The position numbers and the translations under genes were made by a program. A stretch of DNA of 64,000 nt from Sanguinoderma infundibulare (taxonomy: Eukaryota; Basidiomycota; Agaricomycetes; Polyporales; Polyporaceae), in the NCBI GenBank assembly GCA_032821775.1, contig JAVLRN010000003.1, forward strand, positions 2,790,001 through 2,854,000, given 5' to 3'. The notes beneath the pieces are model-generated. The model was not told the origin of the DNA, made no database searches, and saw nothing but the letters and a program-made list of their open reading frames with translations. Positions within the stretch are counted from its first letter, which is position 1; each line of letters opens with the position of its first letter. Positions 44,606 through 56,343 of the stretch are shown here, piece after piece.

Positions 44606-46141
44606 ATGATCGACCTTGAGGGAAAGCTTGCGGACAGCTTTCGTGTTAAAACCCTGAAGTGGCTTTCGGAGGAATATCACGGTATGTCGATATCGTTCAC
44701 TGCGGTGCGCCGTCGAACACTGAATGCACACGACCAAATAGACCTGAATGGCACTCAATACGACGTGCTAGAAGGGGCTCCGACACCTCTGGAGTTCTCT
44801 CGTTTGGTCCACATCGCAAGACCTGTGCTCATAAAGGGTGGGTGCTCATGCTCTTGGAAATTGAACGAAAGTCGGCGACATCCGAATGTCGTGTTTGACA
44901 CTGCGTCCTAATAGAGTCCGTCCTTCCAGAAAGTGATGACGAGGATGCGTGGGGAAAAGAGTGGATCTCGAGAAACATGGGCGATTACCAGATTTCGGTT
45001 GCGGTCACACCCGACGGGTCTGTTTTCTTCTCGCCGGTCGTCCTGGTCCATGGTCGACGACTGACAATTAGGCATGGCTACACGCAGTCGTGCAGATGCC
45101 GTAACAATGGGCCCAGATGGAAAGCTCTACTTTACAGAACCGCATACGCAGAAGATGGACGTGCCGTCTTTCCTTCAGAATCTCTCTTCAGGTTAGGTGC
45201 GATCCGTATCTTCTGCCATGCCTCACATCTTTGTACATCAAACGAAGTCGTCTGAACCCGGGACGTTGTTGCAGATGCCGAAGAAGGCCCTCGTCGCGAG
45301 CGCGCCGCGGAGGTTCATTATTTGCAATCCCAAAACGGCAACCTCTTCACATCTCGGTACTTTGACATATCGGGGGAAGGCGACCCCTCCGAATTGAAAC
45401 CACTACGGGATTACGTACCCAGTGAGATCCCCTGGTGCAGCGAAGCGCTAGGTAAGCACGCTCGGTGGACACCGGAGCGAACGGCGACGTTGATATCGAT
45501 TTCTGTTTTCAGACAGAACTCCAGACGCGGTCAACCTCTGGATTGGAGATGAGAGGAGCGTAACGAGCATACACAGCGGTATGCCGGAACCCATCCAACT
45601 CCGGCTTTGGCTTGACCCTCTGACAAGCCAACAGACCCCTACGAGAACATTTACACTGTCATCCGTGGGGCAAAACACTTCACTCTGCTTCCACCAACGG
45701 AGGGTTGGTGTCTGAAAGGTTCGTCTAGACCTTGCATATTGGGACAGCCGTGTGTGCTGATGCCGTATAGAACGTCAATATCCTCACGCAACATATACCC
45801 GCTCGACTTCCTCCTCGGAGCTCGAACTCGTCCCATCTCCTCCATCAGTAGCTTTTGTCCGCTGGTCGTCCATCGAAAACCCCACAGCTCCCGGGGCACT
45901 CCCTGCCGAGGCACATCCGATCCACGTCACAGTGGAGGCGGGTGAAACCTTGTATCTGCCCGCAGGGTGGTGGCACTACGTGCGGCAGGAAGGTTTCACC
46001 GTGGCCATAAATTACTGGTACGACATGGAAGGGAGGGGAATGTCGTGGGTGTGGATGAATTTCTTCCGTGGTACCGAGGAACCGCCTTTGGGAAACGAAG
46101 AAGGGCCTGTGGCGAAAGATGTGGAGGACGCGGAACCGTGA
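44606..46141 (+). CDS. JMJD7-like JmjC/cupin hydroxylase
   Basis: A spliced Fe(II)/2-oxoglutarate enzyme of about 390 residues. The ATG at 44606 (MIDLEGKLADSFRVKTLKWL) is chosen because the frame upstream reads unlike the family. The exons then give NGTQYDVLEGAPTPLEFSRL, SRNMGDYQISVAVTPDG, TEPHTQKMDVPSFLQNL, and WCSEALDRTPDAVNLWIGD. The iron ligands appear as TSIHSDPYENIYTVI (His and Asp) and the distal His in LYLPAGWWHYVRQ; GAKHFTLLPP is the typical strand between them. This matches JMJD7, which hydroxylates lysine in the translation factors DRG1/2 in mammals; the fungal substrate is not known. It ends KDVEDAEP at 46141. Splicing around 44840-44925 and 45710-45770 is inferred. Confidence 0.83.
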
Positions 46142-46318
46142 GCGGGCCCCGTTCAGTGGACTGCACCCGCCGCAATATTGCTTGCACCGCCATTCACAGA
46201 TTGTACACACGCAAAATTGCCGCGACTGCGCGGTTCTGGCTTCTCGCTTCAGTGCAAGCCCGTTCATTAACATTCTTCTCTTGATCGCTTTTGCCATTCA
46301 GCGGGAGTCGCATTGTCC

Positions 46319-46634
46319 ATGGGACACTCGGACGATGGTCCGATGGCGGATTCTGGTCATTCTGATGGTACGTATGACCGATTTCTCATGCGATCTTCTC
46401 CCGCGAACGTTACCGAACTCTCGTAACCCCCCCTTGGCTCCCACTGACGCTTTCACAGTCGGGACTCGTCTTGTATCATCAGAAGACACGAACCGGTCGG
46501 CGGTGGCGCACGAAGACGATTTGCTCCCAAACTCCGAGGTACGTTCCCGCCTAGTCCCCGCTGGGACCCGTCCAGGCCGCTCGAGAGGCAATGCAGCCGC
46601 GGCAGCCCGTCAAGGCTTGACCGATGGGGTATGA
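46319..46634 (+). CDS. Possible small hypothetical protein
   Basis: An ATG at 46319 opens MGHSDDGPMADSGHSD, which meets a good donor (gtacgt). A TTTCACAG acceptor continues the frame as VGTRLVSSEDTNRSAVAHED, reaching a stop at 46632-46634. The splice signals and phase fit, but the protein is under 80 residues, acidic, and unlike anything I know. Another donor (gtacgt at 46541) leaves room for a longer, unresolved gene. Confidence 0.25.
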
Positions 46635-46757
46635 GAGCAGACTCACGGCGGCATTAAGTCAGAACGCGTCCGATCCGCAGCACTCTTTCCAATATGCCGC
46701 CTCCGGACACCGAGATCGCATGCGGACTTCCTCGTCCGATTCGCTCTGGGAACGCGT

Positions 46758-47105
46758 TCATGCATCATCGAAGTACCTGAGGTACCCGGCGGCAAGCTTA
46801 GACGCAGGCTCTGGGAATGCGTGTGGATCCTTTGCCGTTTTCGAGCCGCGGACGATCCACAGCTGTGCAGCCGATGGGTGCGGCGAGACTTTACCTCGCC
46901 TGGAGAGGAACGGACTGTAAAGTGACGTGTCGGCGCCGTATTGCGGCGTAGCTTCGCGTGGTGAGAGGCGGCGGTACCGTACCGCGGAGCTGTCGTACTC
47001 TACAATACTGGTCCAGGACGCCGGCTCGGACTTTGTGACGTCGAGGAGTATCTCCGGGTCCGCATGAGAGCGGTCGAAAGAAATGGCCCAAGAGGGTGGG
47101 TCATT
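46758..47105 (-). other. Stop-free frame resembling an exon or decayed gene
   Basis: The minus strand is open for 115 codons without an ATG. The conceptual product has balanced composition, with segments such as WAISFDRSHADPEILLDVTK and PASWTSIVEYDSSAVRYRRL. It begins right after an in-frame stop, so it would need an upstream exon. I could not identify one or a family. Confidence 0.25.
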
Positions 47106-48225
47106 TCATTTACGCAGCGGCCGATAATAAGTAGCTTGCATCCGCTTCAACGCCGCGTATCGCAGAGGTCATTGAACGATGCCGCAGTCGCTGGTCATCT
47201 GCTCATGAGGCTCCTGCCTTTCCCAAGGAATAAATCCAACATCGGTCGCCTGTGTCCGACATGAGTAAATGCTAAGAGACTGCCTGTGTATACACGCTGC
47301 TTGTGCGAGATGCGCTATAATTTTGCGACATCGAGTGTTCTCCGTGTGCGAGACGTTCTATGTATGGCGTACTCGTGCCCGAGATGGCTGAAGGATTGAT
47401 AAAGGCATCCCTCGTTATCGGGCCCACGGGCGGAGCATGCGCTGCTGGAAGGATAAGGGATCTGAGGAGATGGCATGCATAATCAAGGCAGCAATCTGGG
47501 ACGATCGTTCTGCCTTTGCCAAGTCCCCGGTCGGTGTGAGTAACCGCTAGCCGTTCGAGGATCTTATTACACGGGAGTGACATCCATCCACAAGTTAAAC
47601 CGCTTCCCTATCTTGTCAGGGTGAGCGGATGTACATGTTATACATGGCATCGGAAGTCCGCCTCCGCAGGGCAAGTTTCTCAACCTGGGAATGAAGCACC
47701 CGAGCTGAAGGAATAGGCGGAACACATGGGGAAGTATGCACTCACAGTCTCCAGAAGCATGCGGTCCTCCTCGCATCTGCCAGACAGGTAGCGAGGGCGA
47801 AATTGGGTGCGCAGATCACGACAAGCATGGCGTGACGGAGGCCTGGCACGTCGATCGTTGCGGGCGCGTGAACGTCCTTGTGACCGAGGGTTAGCGCACA
47901 CAGGGAGAACCTGGACTCTCGAAAACCAAGAATAGTTCTTGAGAGGTGCTGTGGAAGACTGAGACTGCGCAGTGATGATGCGAGAAGTCGCTACCAGGAC
48001 AGAAGGGTGCGCATGATTGCTGAGCGCTGAGCTCCTGAACACCTGCTATGTCTGAGTTGCATCTGCTTGAACCTAGTTCACCATTCCGCCCAAAGTCCGC
48101 AAAGTGGGTCACCGCTACAAGAGCTGCGCGTCGCGTGCCTGTGGAGGGAAAAGGAAAGAACGGGAGAGTTGCAAAGAGCGAATGTGGAGACTGGCTGTGC
48201 ATGTCGTGGCGTTGGTGTGTCGATC

Positions 48226-48245
48226 AGAAAGAAAGAAAGGAAGGT
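48226..48245 (+). repeat. GAAA/GGAA microsatellite
   Basis: About three to four copies of a purine tetranucleotide (AGAAAGAAAGAAAGGAAGG), directly visible. Confidence 0.8.
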
Positions 48246-48694
48246 TCTCTTCTCGCTGGACCGAAAGAGCACTCATTGATGATGCCGTGCTTCTGCCAGA
48301 GAGCACATGTACATGCATGCATGCATGGGACGGATGAAGCATTGGGATTGCAGACAAACTGGGGAAGCAAGAGGAATGCGTTCGAGGTCTGCGAGCACAA
48401 GACAGGGAAGACGTATGCCGCTGATTTTGCGAGGGGCGTTATCAAGGGCGTCGGCGTCGGGAAGATAAGCCAGGAAGGGAAGGCGGGCCGACATTGTAAG
48501 CCGTAAATTAACGCTAACACCGGCAAAGAAGGATTGCATGCGATTGCGCCTGAATTAATTTCATCCTCGATGTTCTGCCAGTGCCAGGGCCTGCACCGAG
48601 GAGCCCGCGCTTGTTCCCCTTTCCCCTCCCCTGTCCTGTTCTATAACCCCCATCCTTCTCTCCCTGTCTCCAAGAGCCCATTCCTCCCATCCGT

Positions 48695-50894
48695 ATGAGC
48701 GACACCGACTCTGTTACAATCTCTCTACTCCCTGTGTCCCTCTCCCTCGTCCATCTTCCCCGCTCTCGCCTTGACCACTTCTCCTCGCTCGTCCTTCGTC
48801 AAATTCTCCAGCCCAACCCTACCTTCCTCAATGTCACCTGTAACGAAATCGAAGTCAGCTTGTTTACAGAGCACGACACCCTCCAAGAGTTTCACAAGGC
48901 CTCAAGGAAGGACGCGCGCAGAACTCGCCAGCTTGGGCGCGATGCTGAAGACCCGAACTCGCCCCGACGTCCCAGGCGGCTGAAGGACGACTGGGAACCC
49001 GTCGAGATCACATCGGAACGCTGGAAGGTCCTCCAGATTGACTCCCACTCAGATCGCCTAGGTGCGTACACACCCTCTCGACGCCGCACAACGCCAGTCT
49101 AATTTTTACTCTCGGGCCTGCCATGACTAGACACATCGGGCGCCAGAGTACACGAGCTGTCTGCCCCTATAGCAGCCGCCGGCATATCTATTTTTTACCA
49201 GTCGTCGTATATGTGCGACTTCATCTTCGTAAGTTCTCTGTTCTCTCCTTGAGCGAGCTGTTAGATACGCGCAGGGTTTTATGGCCTTGGTCGCAAGAAA
49301 TGTGTAAGCCAGGTTGCGGTTTTCGCATGCTCTGACCATGCATCTCGTCTCCAATGACTTGACGTCATTCTGCTATCCGCATGCAACATGCGACGCCTTC
49401 AATTATTTCAGCGAGTGTTTTCCAAGATCCTGTACCTAATATACTGATACGCCATAACGTCTTCATAGGTAAAAGAGACCCGCCTAGCTGAGGTTATGTC
49501 TCTCCTTGGCTCTGCAGGGTTCGACCTTTACCTCTCAGACCCTACGAACCTCACCGCCCAAGTCTCCGCCATTACGTCCCCCTTGCTGTCGCCGGCCGTA
49601 GGTAATGATGAACGGTCCGTTAATCCCCACCACGTCCACTCCTTGACTACTTCAGCTCGCAAGAGCTTGGACGCCGACGCTGGAATGATCTTTACTCGTT
49701 CCCGGAGCAACACCAACGGCACTTCCAGCAGCTCGGGTTCCCGTTCGCGCGCTCATGGTCAGCCACACCGGATGACGTCGGTTAGTGATGCCGCTAGTCC
49801 GGAACACGCTCCAAACGCCGATTTGAGCGCGTCTCCTGACATCGCTCATGGCCGACTACCATCTGCGCGTTCTATCTCCCACTCGCCCACCACGTGCGAC
49901 GTGCACGTCCTCTCGCCGGACATCACCTGCGTTGGGCTCTCCGACGATAATGCGGACTCATGGGGCCTCAAGATCGTGAAGCTCGTCGCATTCCCGGAAC
50001 TCATCTTGGGACCATCTGGACTGTCCGCGCATACGGAAAGACGGGCCAGGCGTCCACGCGAGGCCTCCCCAGTCCTATCTGCGCTTCCTACGGAGCATAT
50101 CCGCGTTATCTCCTTCAGTGACGGAGAAGCCGGGAGTGGGAGCGACACGACAACGCGTGTCTCGCCTGACTCGCCCAAAAAGGACCGCTTTGGCTCCCAG
50201 TCGCCCATGTTCGATATCGAACAAGAGACCGTGGTAGACGACTTCCTGGACGCCGACGAATCGAGCGATGGTGAGGATGGCAGCGAGCAGGGTGCGCCCC
50301 TCGGGCTTCCCGCATTCCAGACAGCCCATACGGTCAGAGCAGAGAGCATGCGTTTTCGCTCTAGATCGCAGTCGTCATCCTCGTCGTCGTCGTGCGCGTC
50401 CTCCTCATCTCCGCTTGTCCCCTTCTTCTCGTTCACGAGGACGCCGGAAGGCTCTTCTTTGGCCGCACCGGTATCTCTTCTTGCAACGCTATTTCCCGCG
50501 AGCGAGCGGCACATGGTCATGTGCAGCCAGGAGCTGGACGTCTTGGACTCACGGAATGCGTCTCCCGAACGCTGGGCCGAAGAGGACGAAGGCGCGGTCG
50601 AAGACGTGGATGCGGAGGGCGAGCTGCCTGAGCCGGAGGGCATGCTCAAGTGTTTGCAGATCGACTTGCGCAAGTTTGGATTAGGTGGGCTATAGAATAG
50701 GTTGTTCGAAATCTCTGGCGGTTTGCTAACATTGTGCTCAACCGATAGAAAAGCACGGGTTGGTGAACCGCTTCTCGAGGACGCTCGAGGAGAACGGAAT
50801 CAACCACATGTACAGTTCGACGTACAAGACCGCGAATCTCCTCATAGACAAGGCCCATGCGAATCGCGCCCAGGCGCTGCTTCGCTCTTGCTGA
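48695..50894 (+). CDS. ACT-domain protein resembling CASTOR-type arginine sensors
   Basis: A spliced gene of roughly 600 residues. The start at 48695 gives MSDTDSVTISLLPVSLSLVH. The first ACT-like unit includes FLNVTCNEIEVSLFTEHDTL and SERWKVLQIDSHSDRL. Two short exons then give SGARVHELSAPIAAAGISIF and YQSSYMCDFIF, followed by VKETRLAEVMSLLGSAGFDL; this ligand-site region strongly recalls animal CASTOR1/2 and fungal relatives. A long Ser/Asp-rich disordered insertion (about 49640-50420) interrupts the protein and includes a second conserved piece, DVHVLSPDITCVGLSDDNAD with WGLKIVKLVAFPELIL. The end restores an ACT-like segment, HGLVNRFSRTLEENGINHMY, followed by YKTANLLIDKAHANRAQALL. CASTOR proteins bind arginine and regulate TORC1 via GATOR2; a sensor role here is inferred from family resemblance. 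Confidence 0.75.
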
Positions 50895-53547
50895 GACTCT
50901 TCGCTCACCTGAGTCGGAATCACGTCTTCCATTTGCAGTCACACATGGTTCTCTCTCCAGCTTCTTCTCCGAGTCAACTTTCCTGATCAAGTCTTCAAGC
51001 AAAAGGCACCCAGAACCTGGCGTCGTGGCCAGGTTCTTCGCCCATATACCCACAAATCACTACAGGCATGCCTTCACACGTCATAATGATATTACGAAGC
51101 GTCACGACCGTTCTTCGCCTCACTACATTACTACTTCACATGCACCCCCGATATGTTCTCTCCTGTCCTCTCCTCCAGCCAGGTTTCCATGCACAGATCT
51201 CACTTCATCTGATCGCGCGTACCGCGTAACGCATACCTCCGTTCTTGGGTTTTCTCTCCGAATCCGCCGCAATGCCCGTACATACTGCAGGTCCATCGTC
51301 CGTCTCCCGTCCCGCTACCGCTACTTATCAGCAAAAACATGTAGTACTTACTGTGATCCCCTAGACGCACAGCGTCGCTGTATCCGTAGTCGCTCCCGCG
51401 TACGTTATGCATCGGTTTGTTCGATTCAGCCGCCACGAATCAGAGTACGACGCATGACTTTTGGTGTTTCAGGCGGTAAGTTGCCAGGGATGTCAGCTCG
51501 AGCATTGGACGCGTGGAGCACAGCAACGACGGATGTATGCATCGCGGGCCTGCGCGCGGCGTCGTAAATAGTGTTTAAGGTGAGCATCGCAACCTTCCTC
51601 CGGTACGAGGCTGGAGCGCTGAGTACTGCCCACTGACTGACGTTTGTGCATAGCAAGCCGAATCAGACTCAAATCTGTCTCCCACAGTGGTACTGCGTCG
51701 TCCACTGGATTCTACATAGGTGACAGGTGAGCATGTATTTTCCTGAGGATGCTGACGAAGTGAGCAGGGATTACGAAGTGTCTACGACCCTCGAACCTCG
51801 ACGATGACCGGACGGATGACTCACTGGACCCTACATGATCACCGCCAATCTGCCAAGCTACAAGGGCGCAGCGGATGGATAACCATCGAATCGCCGAAAC
51901 GGCGGCAATGGGCGGGGTTTACGAGGGACAACCTCCGGGCGCAGGCACGAGCGGACGTGCGCCGAGGTGATCGAAGTCAGCCACAGTCGCCCTCCACTGG
52001 CAGGGGCCACAACGCCACTGGACATTTTGCGGGCAGCATAGCAACTTGGAGCCGCCCTGTGTTGACAGAATCTAGGGCTTGTCGATGGGGCCGGGGGAAG
52101 AGAGCTCAAGGTGCGAGAACGAGTGTAGTTTTTGGGATGGCAGGGCGGACAGGACTGATCAGTTAGACGGGATTACAGATGAACGCCGGTTAAGAAGTTC
52201 TTACTCGTAGGCGGTTTGGAAGGGTTTGGACTAGATGCAGCATGGAAGCCCGCAGAGACGCCGATTTTGAGATGTGTTTCGAGCTTCTGACGAAGGCTGC
52301 GCTGATGAGGAGCAGGACCCCAGGATCCCCGGGGTTGGAATATTGCGCATCACAAAATTGTTTGTGAGCGACGTGGAAGGATTACTGGCGTGGAAGAGGT
52401 CGGTCAGCAGCGTAAGAGGCTGTGAATACTGAATGGTCCGGACTGACTCGGGATGATGTGAGGGCCGGCGTACGATCGTATTGATGCATGGGAACGGTGA
52501 CGGATGTTGTCTTGAATGGACGACAATGTGGGATCTGTAAGACCCGGAACGCTCACGATACTTATGAAGGGACGCTCGGGAAAGCGGATTACTTTAGCAA
52601 CGCTGATGGTTATAAGGTGCGCAGTATCGCGGCTGACCGCTGCGGGCACAGGAGGCGGATCAAGAGTGCACACGGTAGACGGAGGCCCAGTGGAGACGGT
52701 GAGAGATGTTGGATGCCCGAGCAACAAGGTGGTGTCGTTCCGGCCAACCGTGGTGTCACACTGGAGGAGGATCACCGCCGCCGCCGGGGCCCGGGGGCGG
52801 GGTTTGTCGTTCTCCGTTGCAATCTGAACCTGATGCGGGCATTTGCCACCCGGAGATGTCGGCGAAAGTCACTAGAGAGTCTGCCTGTCTTCAAAGCCAA
52901 ACAGCAGACGCGTTGTAGAAGGTGGTAGAGGCTGCATGGCCGAGCTGACATGCTCGCTGGCGTTTTGGAGTAAAGTGGGTGACGAAGGGATAATAGCCGG
53001 ACGAAATGAGCCGATCAATTTGACGTGGATCATCGAGGCTCAGATTACCTCTCCCGATACCGACCGTATTTGGCAAGCGCGCGGCCCGATGGTGCAGGTG
53101 GGGGGCGCGATGGCCGATCGAGGTTGGGAGACAACACTCATGTTCATTGTCCTGGTCAGTCTTTTACCCTGCATTGGTGCGAGCGTGCTGACCGTTATGC
53201 AGCGTGAAAGGCAACAGGAACAGGCGAGGCACGGAGCGGGGCTGAGATGGAGATGGGACGGTTACGGGGTCCTTGCGTCACAGCTGGAGAGAAAGATGTG
53301 GACCTGATATGTGTGGGAGAAGGAAGGGCTGCATGCGGTCTATTGCGACCTCTTCGCCCGTCGGGGGCCAGCCATATCCATGACGTGCCCTGGCGAATAT
53401 TATTATCTGCCATGCCCGCTCCACCGCCCGGGATTGTTCCCTGGCTCGATCCCCCTCGCCTGCGCTCTCTCGTTATTCTTCCGGAATTTCGCTCCTTCTA
53501 CGGCCTGACCCCCCGCCTCTCCTTCGTCCTCGCCGCCATCCCCCACC
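50895..53547. other. Long intergenic stretch without a recognisable gene
   Basis: 2.65 kb between plus-strand genes. Open frames of 120-236 codons occur (for example 50857-51567, 52488-52928), but their products are basic, lack domains and show no convincing splice structure. One frame, 52936-53307, encodes 123 residues with a hydrophobic stretch (LMFIVLVSLLPCIGASVLTV) and is the only mildly protein-like one. The right end must hold the KRE6/SKN1 promoter. Confidence 0.4.
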
Positions 53548-56343
53548 ATGTCTGGCTCACCCTCGTCCCTCAATCCTTTCGACCCCCCCGAGTTCGTTCG
53601 TAACTCCAAGTCCTCCGCATCATCATCCTCGCCTACCCCACCATCGACATCAACGTCGCGCCTGCTACTAGACCGCCCACCAAGCTCCTTCCCTTCAATA
53701 TCCCGACGTCTGACCTCCTACGGAAGCAGCCTGTCACTATCCGCCGCATCCGACTCCCCATACATTGGCCCAAGCCGCCCATTGTCTCTCGGCGATCAGG
53801 TGCGTTCTCGCCCCGCCACTGTCTATCGTACGCGACTTGAGCCGAACGCAATCCGTTCCCAGTATCTGCTCGCGCCAGACCCCCAAACATGGGGAACCCG
53901 CCTTTTGCCAGAGGACAAGGAAGAGGACGACGATCTGCACCTCCCCACTTCAGACGTGCAGACTGACAGAACCTGGGCCGACAATGGCGGTGACGTCTTT
54001 TCATGGAGAGGCGTCGTTAACCTAGGCGGGCTCCTGCTCCTCATCACCGGGGTGCTCGTCCTATTGTGAGTCTATCCGCGTCTTCTGGCTTCACCTTTTC
54101 TACGTGGTCTGCGCCCCCTTCGTGCTGCGCAAGCCGGCATTTGCCTGTACGCACTTGCTTCGCCCTGTTCAAGCTATTCACTCCCACCAGTTTTCTTTCC
54201 CGGAAACCGCGCTTCCCAGGGCCTACCAGCTGCTGTTATCACGGCCCCGCTCAACAGGCCGGATCGCGTTCGCGCAGATCTCACCCGGGTGTCCGATAGC
54301 TGGGATTCCGATGGAGTCGACCTACTCTGTCGGTCTCCGTGCATTGCCGTCGCTTTCATTGGGCCTTTTCCAAGTCCTTTACGCCGTCCAGTCTTGCTTG
54401 AGCGCTTGGTCTAACAGATGTCAACAGCGTCGGATATCCTGTCATTACTGCCGTGACACAAAAGGAGCTGAGCACTTTGGGGGCGTTTAATTTGGGTGGC
54501 ATCAATGCTTCTGGTCAGGTACGTCGGTCTCCGTTCACTCTCCCTGCCGTCATGTAAATTTAGCCTGACACTTTGCCCACGTGCAAAACGTAGGTTCCAG
54601 ACATTCCAGGACATCGTGGTCTGATTGACGTAGACACCCCCAAATCTGCGTACCAGAAAACCTCATGGCGCACCGGTGAACAGCTCGAGCTGGTCTTCTC
54701 GGACGAGTTTAACGTAGATGGACGGACGTTCTACCCTGGCGACGACCCGTATTGGGAAGCTGTCGATCTCCATTACTGGGAAACTAACAACCTAGAATGG
54801 TACGATCCCGAAGCTATCTCCACCGAAGGCGGGAACCTGGTGATTACCCTTTCGCAGAAGGAGACGCACAATCTCAACTACCAAGGAGGTAAGCGTCTCT
54901 GCATTCCTCAAGATTAGCCTCCGTTACGTTCTTTGACAATTCTTGCCTTCTTCCAGGGATGGTGCAGACATGGAACAAGTTTTGCTTCACCGGTGGATAT
55001 ATCGAGACCAATGTCACCCTTCCGGGCGTGAACAACATTCTCGGTTTGTGGCCGGCTATATGGACTATGGGAAACCTAGGCCGTGCTGGGTACGGTGCGT
55101 CCCTTGAGGGAATGGTACGTCACTGCAGTCTGGTCGCTTGCTTGTGTTAGCCTTGCTTATGCTATTATTGCCCGCGAATCACGCGAACCGCTTGTCACAC
55201 CGACGGCCGTCATTCTACCCACCCTTCTATCGATCGTGATGGCGCACACAACCTCTTATCCAGTGGCCGTACACGTATGACACTTGCGACGTCGGCACCG
55301 TCGCGAACCAGACCGTTAACGGGCAACCCGTGGCAGCCACCGTTAACGGCGATAAAGGCAACGGCGGTGTTCTGTCCTACCTTCCCGGACAGCGGCTATC
55401 CCGGTGTACATGCGCGGGCGAGAGCCATCCAGGGCCGAAGCACTCGGATGGTACTTTCGTTGGCAGGGCCGCGCCGGAAATCGACGTGTTTGAGGCACAG
55501 ATTAACCAGAACACCCTCGTCGCACAGGTATCTCAGAGCGGGCAGTGGGCGGTGAGTCTCGCATACGTCTGCGATCGTGTCTGAGCGTCGATGCTAACTC
55601 GTTTTTGACGTCTTCGCCCACCTAGCCGTTCAACCATGGCTACATCTGGCTGAACACCAGCGCGAACGAGGTCATCCCAGATCCTTCGATCTCGGCGCTG
55701 AACACGTTCATGGGTAGTGTGACGCAGCAGGCGACCTCCGTCTTGACCTCCACGAATCCGAACTGCTACGAGTACGAGACTGGGTGCTTCTCGATTTATG
55801 GTTTCGAGTACGCGCCAGGGTTTGAGGAAGGGGTATGTGCCTATGTCGGCCCGCGTGATGGTGGTGTGCTGACATGCCTGTGAGCAGTATATCACCTGGA
55901 TTGCGAACAACCAGATAGCGTGGACTCTGAACGGTCCGGGCATGGGTCCAGATTCGCTGGTGGAGATCCAGGAACGACCCGTTCCTGGCGAACCCCTGGT
56001 GAGTTTTACCTCCGCTCAACCCAGTCGCGCCCCGACTCGCCTTAAAATGTGAACACTAATGCCGATCTGGACGCTACAGTACATCATCATGAACCTGGGA
56101 ATGTCGTACAACTTTGGGCCGGTGGACCTCGATCATTTGCCGTTCCCTGTGCACATGAAGGTGGACTACATTCGGGTGTATCAACCTTCGAGCGCCATCA
56201 ACATTGGGTGCGATCCTAAGGACTACCCTACCGCTGCGTACATCCAGCAATACGCCGAGGCGTACTCAAATGCCAACCTCACAACGTGGAGAGACGACTT
56301 TAAGCAGCCCTTCCCGAAGAACAGGTTCTTGGGCGAATGCTGA
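53548..56343 (+). CDS. KRE6: Beta-glucan synthesis-associated protein KRE6/SKN1 (GH16 family)
   Basis: A spliced type II Golgi/ER membrane protein of about 640 residues needed for beta-1,6-glucan in fungal walls. The start at 53548 gives MSGSPSSLNPFDPPEFVRNS. A Ser/Pro-rich cytosolic tail of about 155 residues precedes the membrane helix NLGGLLLLITGVLVLL, continued in the next exon by GYPVITAV. The luminal GH16-like domain contains LVFSDEFNVDGRTFYPGDDP, YWEAVDLHYWETNNLEWYDP, MVQTWNKFCFTGGYIETNVT, GLWPAIWTMGNLGRAGYG, and the catalytic-type motif APEIDVFEAQ (E-x-D-x-x-E intact). Its end carries IIMNLGMSYNFGPVDL, MKVDYIRVYQPSSAINIGCD and FPKNRFLGEC. All the expected SKN1 landmarks are present in order. 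Acceptor-donor function at the wall is inferred from the family. Confidence 0.93.

Larger units (their letters stand above)
46142..48694. other. Long region of uncertain content
   Basis: 2.55 kb between two plus-strand genes. It holds a possible small plus-strand gene, a stop-free minus-strand frame (both listed separately), and a GAAA/GGAA microsatellite around 48226-48245. A CATG/GCAT-rich palindromic patch lies near 48305-48328. I recognise no known gene. Confidence 0.4.

Noticed and set aside
47370..47425. A stretch resembling the start of a leucine/serine tRNA (GAGATGGCTGAAGGATTGA)
   Set aside because: No matching acceptor stem or TTCGA loop follows at the right distance.
50857..51567. 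A 236-codon plus-strand frame after the CASTOR-like gene
   Set aside because: It starts inside the last exon of that gene in another frame and continues into 3'-UTR-like sequence; the product is Arg/Ser-rich without domains.
52936..53307. A 123-codon frame with one hydrophobic stretch upstream of KRE6
   Set aside because: A single possible membrane helix is weak evidence; there is no family resemblance, promoter or splice support.
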